From Candidatus Omnitrophota bacterium (lineage in GTDB: Bacteria > Omnitrophota > Gorgyraeia > S143-82), in the NCBI GenBank assembly GCA_027034965.1, contig JALVWL010000245.1, forward strand, positions 1 through 5,853: a stretch of DNA of 5,853 bases, given 5' to 3'. The notes beneath the pieces are model-generated. The model was not told the DNA's origin and ran no database searches. It was given only the letters and a program-made list of their open reading frames with translations. The translations under genes were made by a program, and so were the position numbers. Position 1 is the first letter of the stretch; each line of letters begins with the position of its first letter. This document shows positions 5,181-5,853 of this stretch, in pieces.

Positions 5181-5485
5181 TAATAAGCACTGCCTCTATG
5201 ATGTGCAGCTATCATAAAAACTATCTTTTCTTTTTCATCAATTTCATAAAAAAAGCGCCATTTCCCAATTCTATATCTCCACATCTCTGGCTTAAAATTT
5301 TTGAGTTTTTTTATATTAGGACCAAAATGAGGAGTTTGTTTCAACTGAGGATAAACAAACAAACGAAGTTTCTTAACAATGTTGTCGTATCCCGAAGATG
5401 CAATTCTTAAGAGGTCATCTTGAAACTGTTCGGTCTCAAATATTCTATAGTTAATCAACGAACCGCCCTTTTCTATTTCTTGCAT
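5180..5485 (-). CDS. RelE/ParE-superfamily toxin of a type II toxin-antitoxin pair
   Basis: This small basic protein (101 residues from the ATG at 5483-5485) has the hallmark C-terminal half of RelE-type toxins: NIKKLKNFKPEMWRYRIGKW at 57-76, RFFYEID at 77-83, a hydrophobic strand IVFMIAA at 88-94 and HHRGSAY at 95-101. RelE relatives cleave mRNA on the ribosome, while ParE relatives poison gyrase. R70, R72, R77, Y80 and H96-R97 fit the RelE/YafQ side, but the class is not decided by sequence reading alone. The N-terminus is uncertain. The ATG start overlaps the antitoxin gene by 35 nt and has no good ribosome binding site, whereas homologues usually begin near 'YRI'. A TTG at 5456-5458, giving 92 residues, is a plausible alternative. 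The cognate antitoxin lies immediately upstream, so co-expression and tight binding are expected. Confidence 0.88.
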   Translation of the reverse strand: MQEIEKGGSLINYRIFETEQFQDDLLRIASSGYDNIVKKLRLFVYPQLKQTPHFGPNIKKLKNFKPEMWRYRIGKWRFFYEIDEKEKIVFMIAAHHRGSAY

Positions 5486-5693
5486 CTCGCGAACCTTTTT
5501 TGATTCGCTTTATCAAATCTTTATTGGACAATATTTCCTCCATCTCTAAACCATCTATAAACTGCTGTTCTTTTATTCTGGCAAGTGCAGCTGTTTCAAT
5601 CAAATTCGAAAGAGGCCTTTTGTCAGCCTTCGCTGCTTCAAGCAGTATATTATAGACCTCGTCACTTATTCTAAGAGTAACTGTTTTTGCCAT
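5451..5693 (-). CDS. Ribbon-helix-helix antitoxin
   Basis: The 80-residue protein has the ribbon-helix-helix layout of CopG/RelB-like antitoxins: a short beta strand KTVTLRIS at 3-10, helix A from DEVYNILLEAAKAD at 11-24, a turn with P27, and helix B from LSNLIETAALARIKEQ at 28-43. The C-terminal tail (about 58-80) is rich in Lys and Arg and ends GRFVD, the part that usually wraps the toxin. It should neutralise the toxin encoded just downstream and repress its own promoter as a dimer. The ATG at 5691-5693 is supported by GGAGG (5700-5704) 6 nt upstream. Codon use is more AT-rich than in the pyr-his operon, as is common for mobile toxin-antitoxin modules. Confidence 0.88.
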   Translation of the reverse strand: MAKTVTLRISDEVYNILLEAAKADKRPLSNLIETAALARIKEQQFIDGLEMEEILSNKDLIKRIKKGSRDARNRKGRFVD

Positions 5694-5743
5694 ACTAATC
5701 CTCCATATTTTTATCCTCTTCCAAATTTACTTATTCTCTGTAA

Positions 5744-5768
5744 TTCTATTTTATTCTATTTTATTCTA
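5744..5768. repeat. 10-nt tandem repeat (TTCTATTTTA, 2.5 copies) within the antitoxin promoter
   Basis: Two exact copies at 5744-5753 and 5754-5763 are followed by a half copy, ttcta, at 5764-5768. On the minus strand each full copy carries a TAAAAT hexamer. The copy at 5748-5753 is the -10 element, and the second copy fills part of the spacer. Confidence 0.65.
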
Positions 5769-5776
5769 AAAATCAA
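5748..5776 (-). promoter_or_regulatory. Promoter of the toxin-antitoxin operon
   Basis: On the minus strand TTGATT (5771-5776) is followed after exactly 17 nt by TAAAAT (5748-5753), with 4/6 and 5/6 consensus matches. The start would lie near 5741, about 48 nt before the antitoxin ATG, leaving room for the GGAGG site. The promoter is overlaid by tandem repeats that may serve as the antitoxin operator. Confidence 0.55.
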
Positions 5777-5804
5777 ATCCTATTTTTATCTTCAAAACAA
5801 ATCC
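5757..5804. repeat. 24-nt imperfect tandem repeat upstream of the antitoxin, possible operator
   Basis: On the minus strand two adjacent 24-nt units occupy 5804-5781 and 5780-5757. Both begin GGATTTG and end in an A-rich stretch closing with AAAATA or AAAAATA. They agree at most positions if one gap is allowed. The second unit contains the -35 element. Ribbon-helix-helix antitoxins often bind repeated half-sites at this position, but binding here is inferred. Confidence 0.4.
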
Positions 5805-5839
5805 GATACATCCTTCCAGCTGATAATGTTTATACCGTT

Positions 5840-5853
5840 ATCCCGGATTATGC
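5840..5853. repeat. Right inverted repeat bracketing the toxin-antitoxin pair
   Basis: atcccggattatgc ends at the last base of the window and is the inverse of 5167-5180 with one mismatch. It may extend beyond the window. The segment between this copy and the antitoxin start (5694-5839) holds only the promoter and tandem repeats. Confidence 0.5.

Overview
The window is 5.85 kb of bacterial DNA in which every gene I can support lies on the minus strand. It has three blocks. The centre (921-4922) is a tightly packed operon that reads, in transcription order, pyrR, pyrB, hisH, hisA and an endonuclease Q-like PHP nuclease. Gaps and overlaps between neighbours are only a few bases: a 4-nt ATGA overlap, about 21 nt, a 7-nt overlap and a 2-nt gap. 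Upstream of it (5180-5693) is a compact type II toxin-antitoxin pair of lower GC, with a ribbon-helix-helix antitoxin followed by an overlapping RelE-type toxin. Downstream (1-764) is the N-terminal part of a gene for an exported or membrane-anchored protein that runs off the left edge and so lacks a stop codon inside the window.

The operon mixes pathways. PyrR is a PRPP-binding, UMP-sensing regulator, and PyrB commits carbamoyl phosphate to UMP synthesis. HisH and HisA belong to histidine synthesis: HisA makes the substrate for HisH-HisF, which releases AICAR to the purine pathway. hisF is not in the window. The last gene resembles EndoQ, which nicks DNA 5' of deaminated bases. A shared theme of PRPP and nucleotide economy plus repair of deaminated bases is possible, but that is inference from gene order alone.

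The intergenic DNA is unusually structured. The 257-nt space between pyrR and the toxin gene holds three 7-nt-periodic arrays, an 8-bp inverted repeat and two candidate promoters: a consensus extended -10 far upstream, which would give a leader of about 217 nt, and a nearly leaderless one next to pyrR. The toxin-antitoxin pair is bracketed by near-identical 14-nt inverted repeats (GCATAATCYGGGAT), and an 11-nt core of the same motif recurs upstream of the exported-protein gene. The antitoxin promoter is built on tandem 10-nt and 24-nt repeats.

Organism: a bacterium of moderate GC, since PyrR is bacterial and the gene types are bacterial. A pyrR-pyrB start to the operon, a bacterial EndoQ and an Omnitrophota-like exported protein suggest an uncultured lineage such as Omnitrophota, Nitrospirota or Desulfobacterota. 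This is a weak guess from memory of family distribution. I do not see a clearly new defence or mobile system. The features most worth following up are the mixed operon ending in EndoQ and the repeat-bounded toxin-antitoxin cassette.
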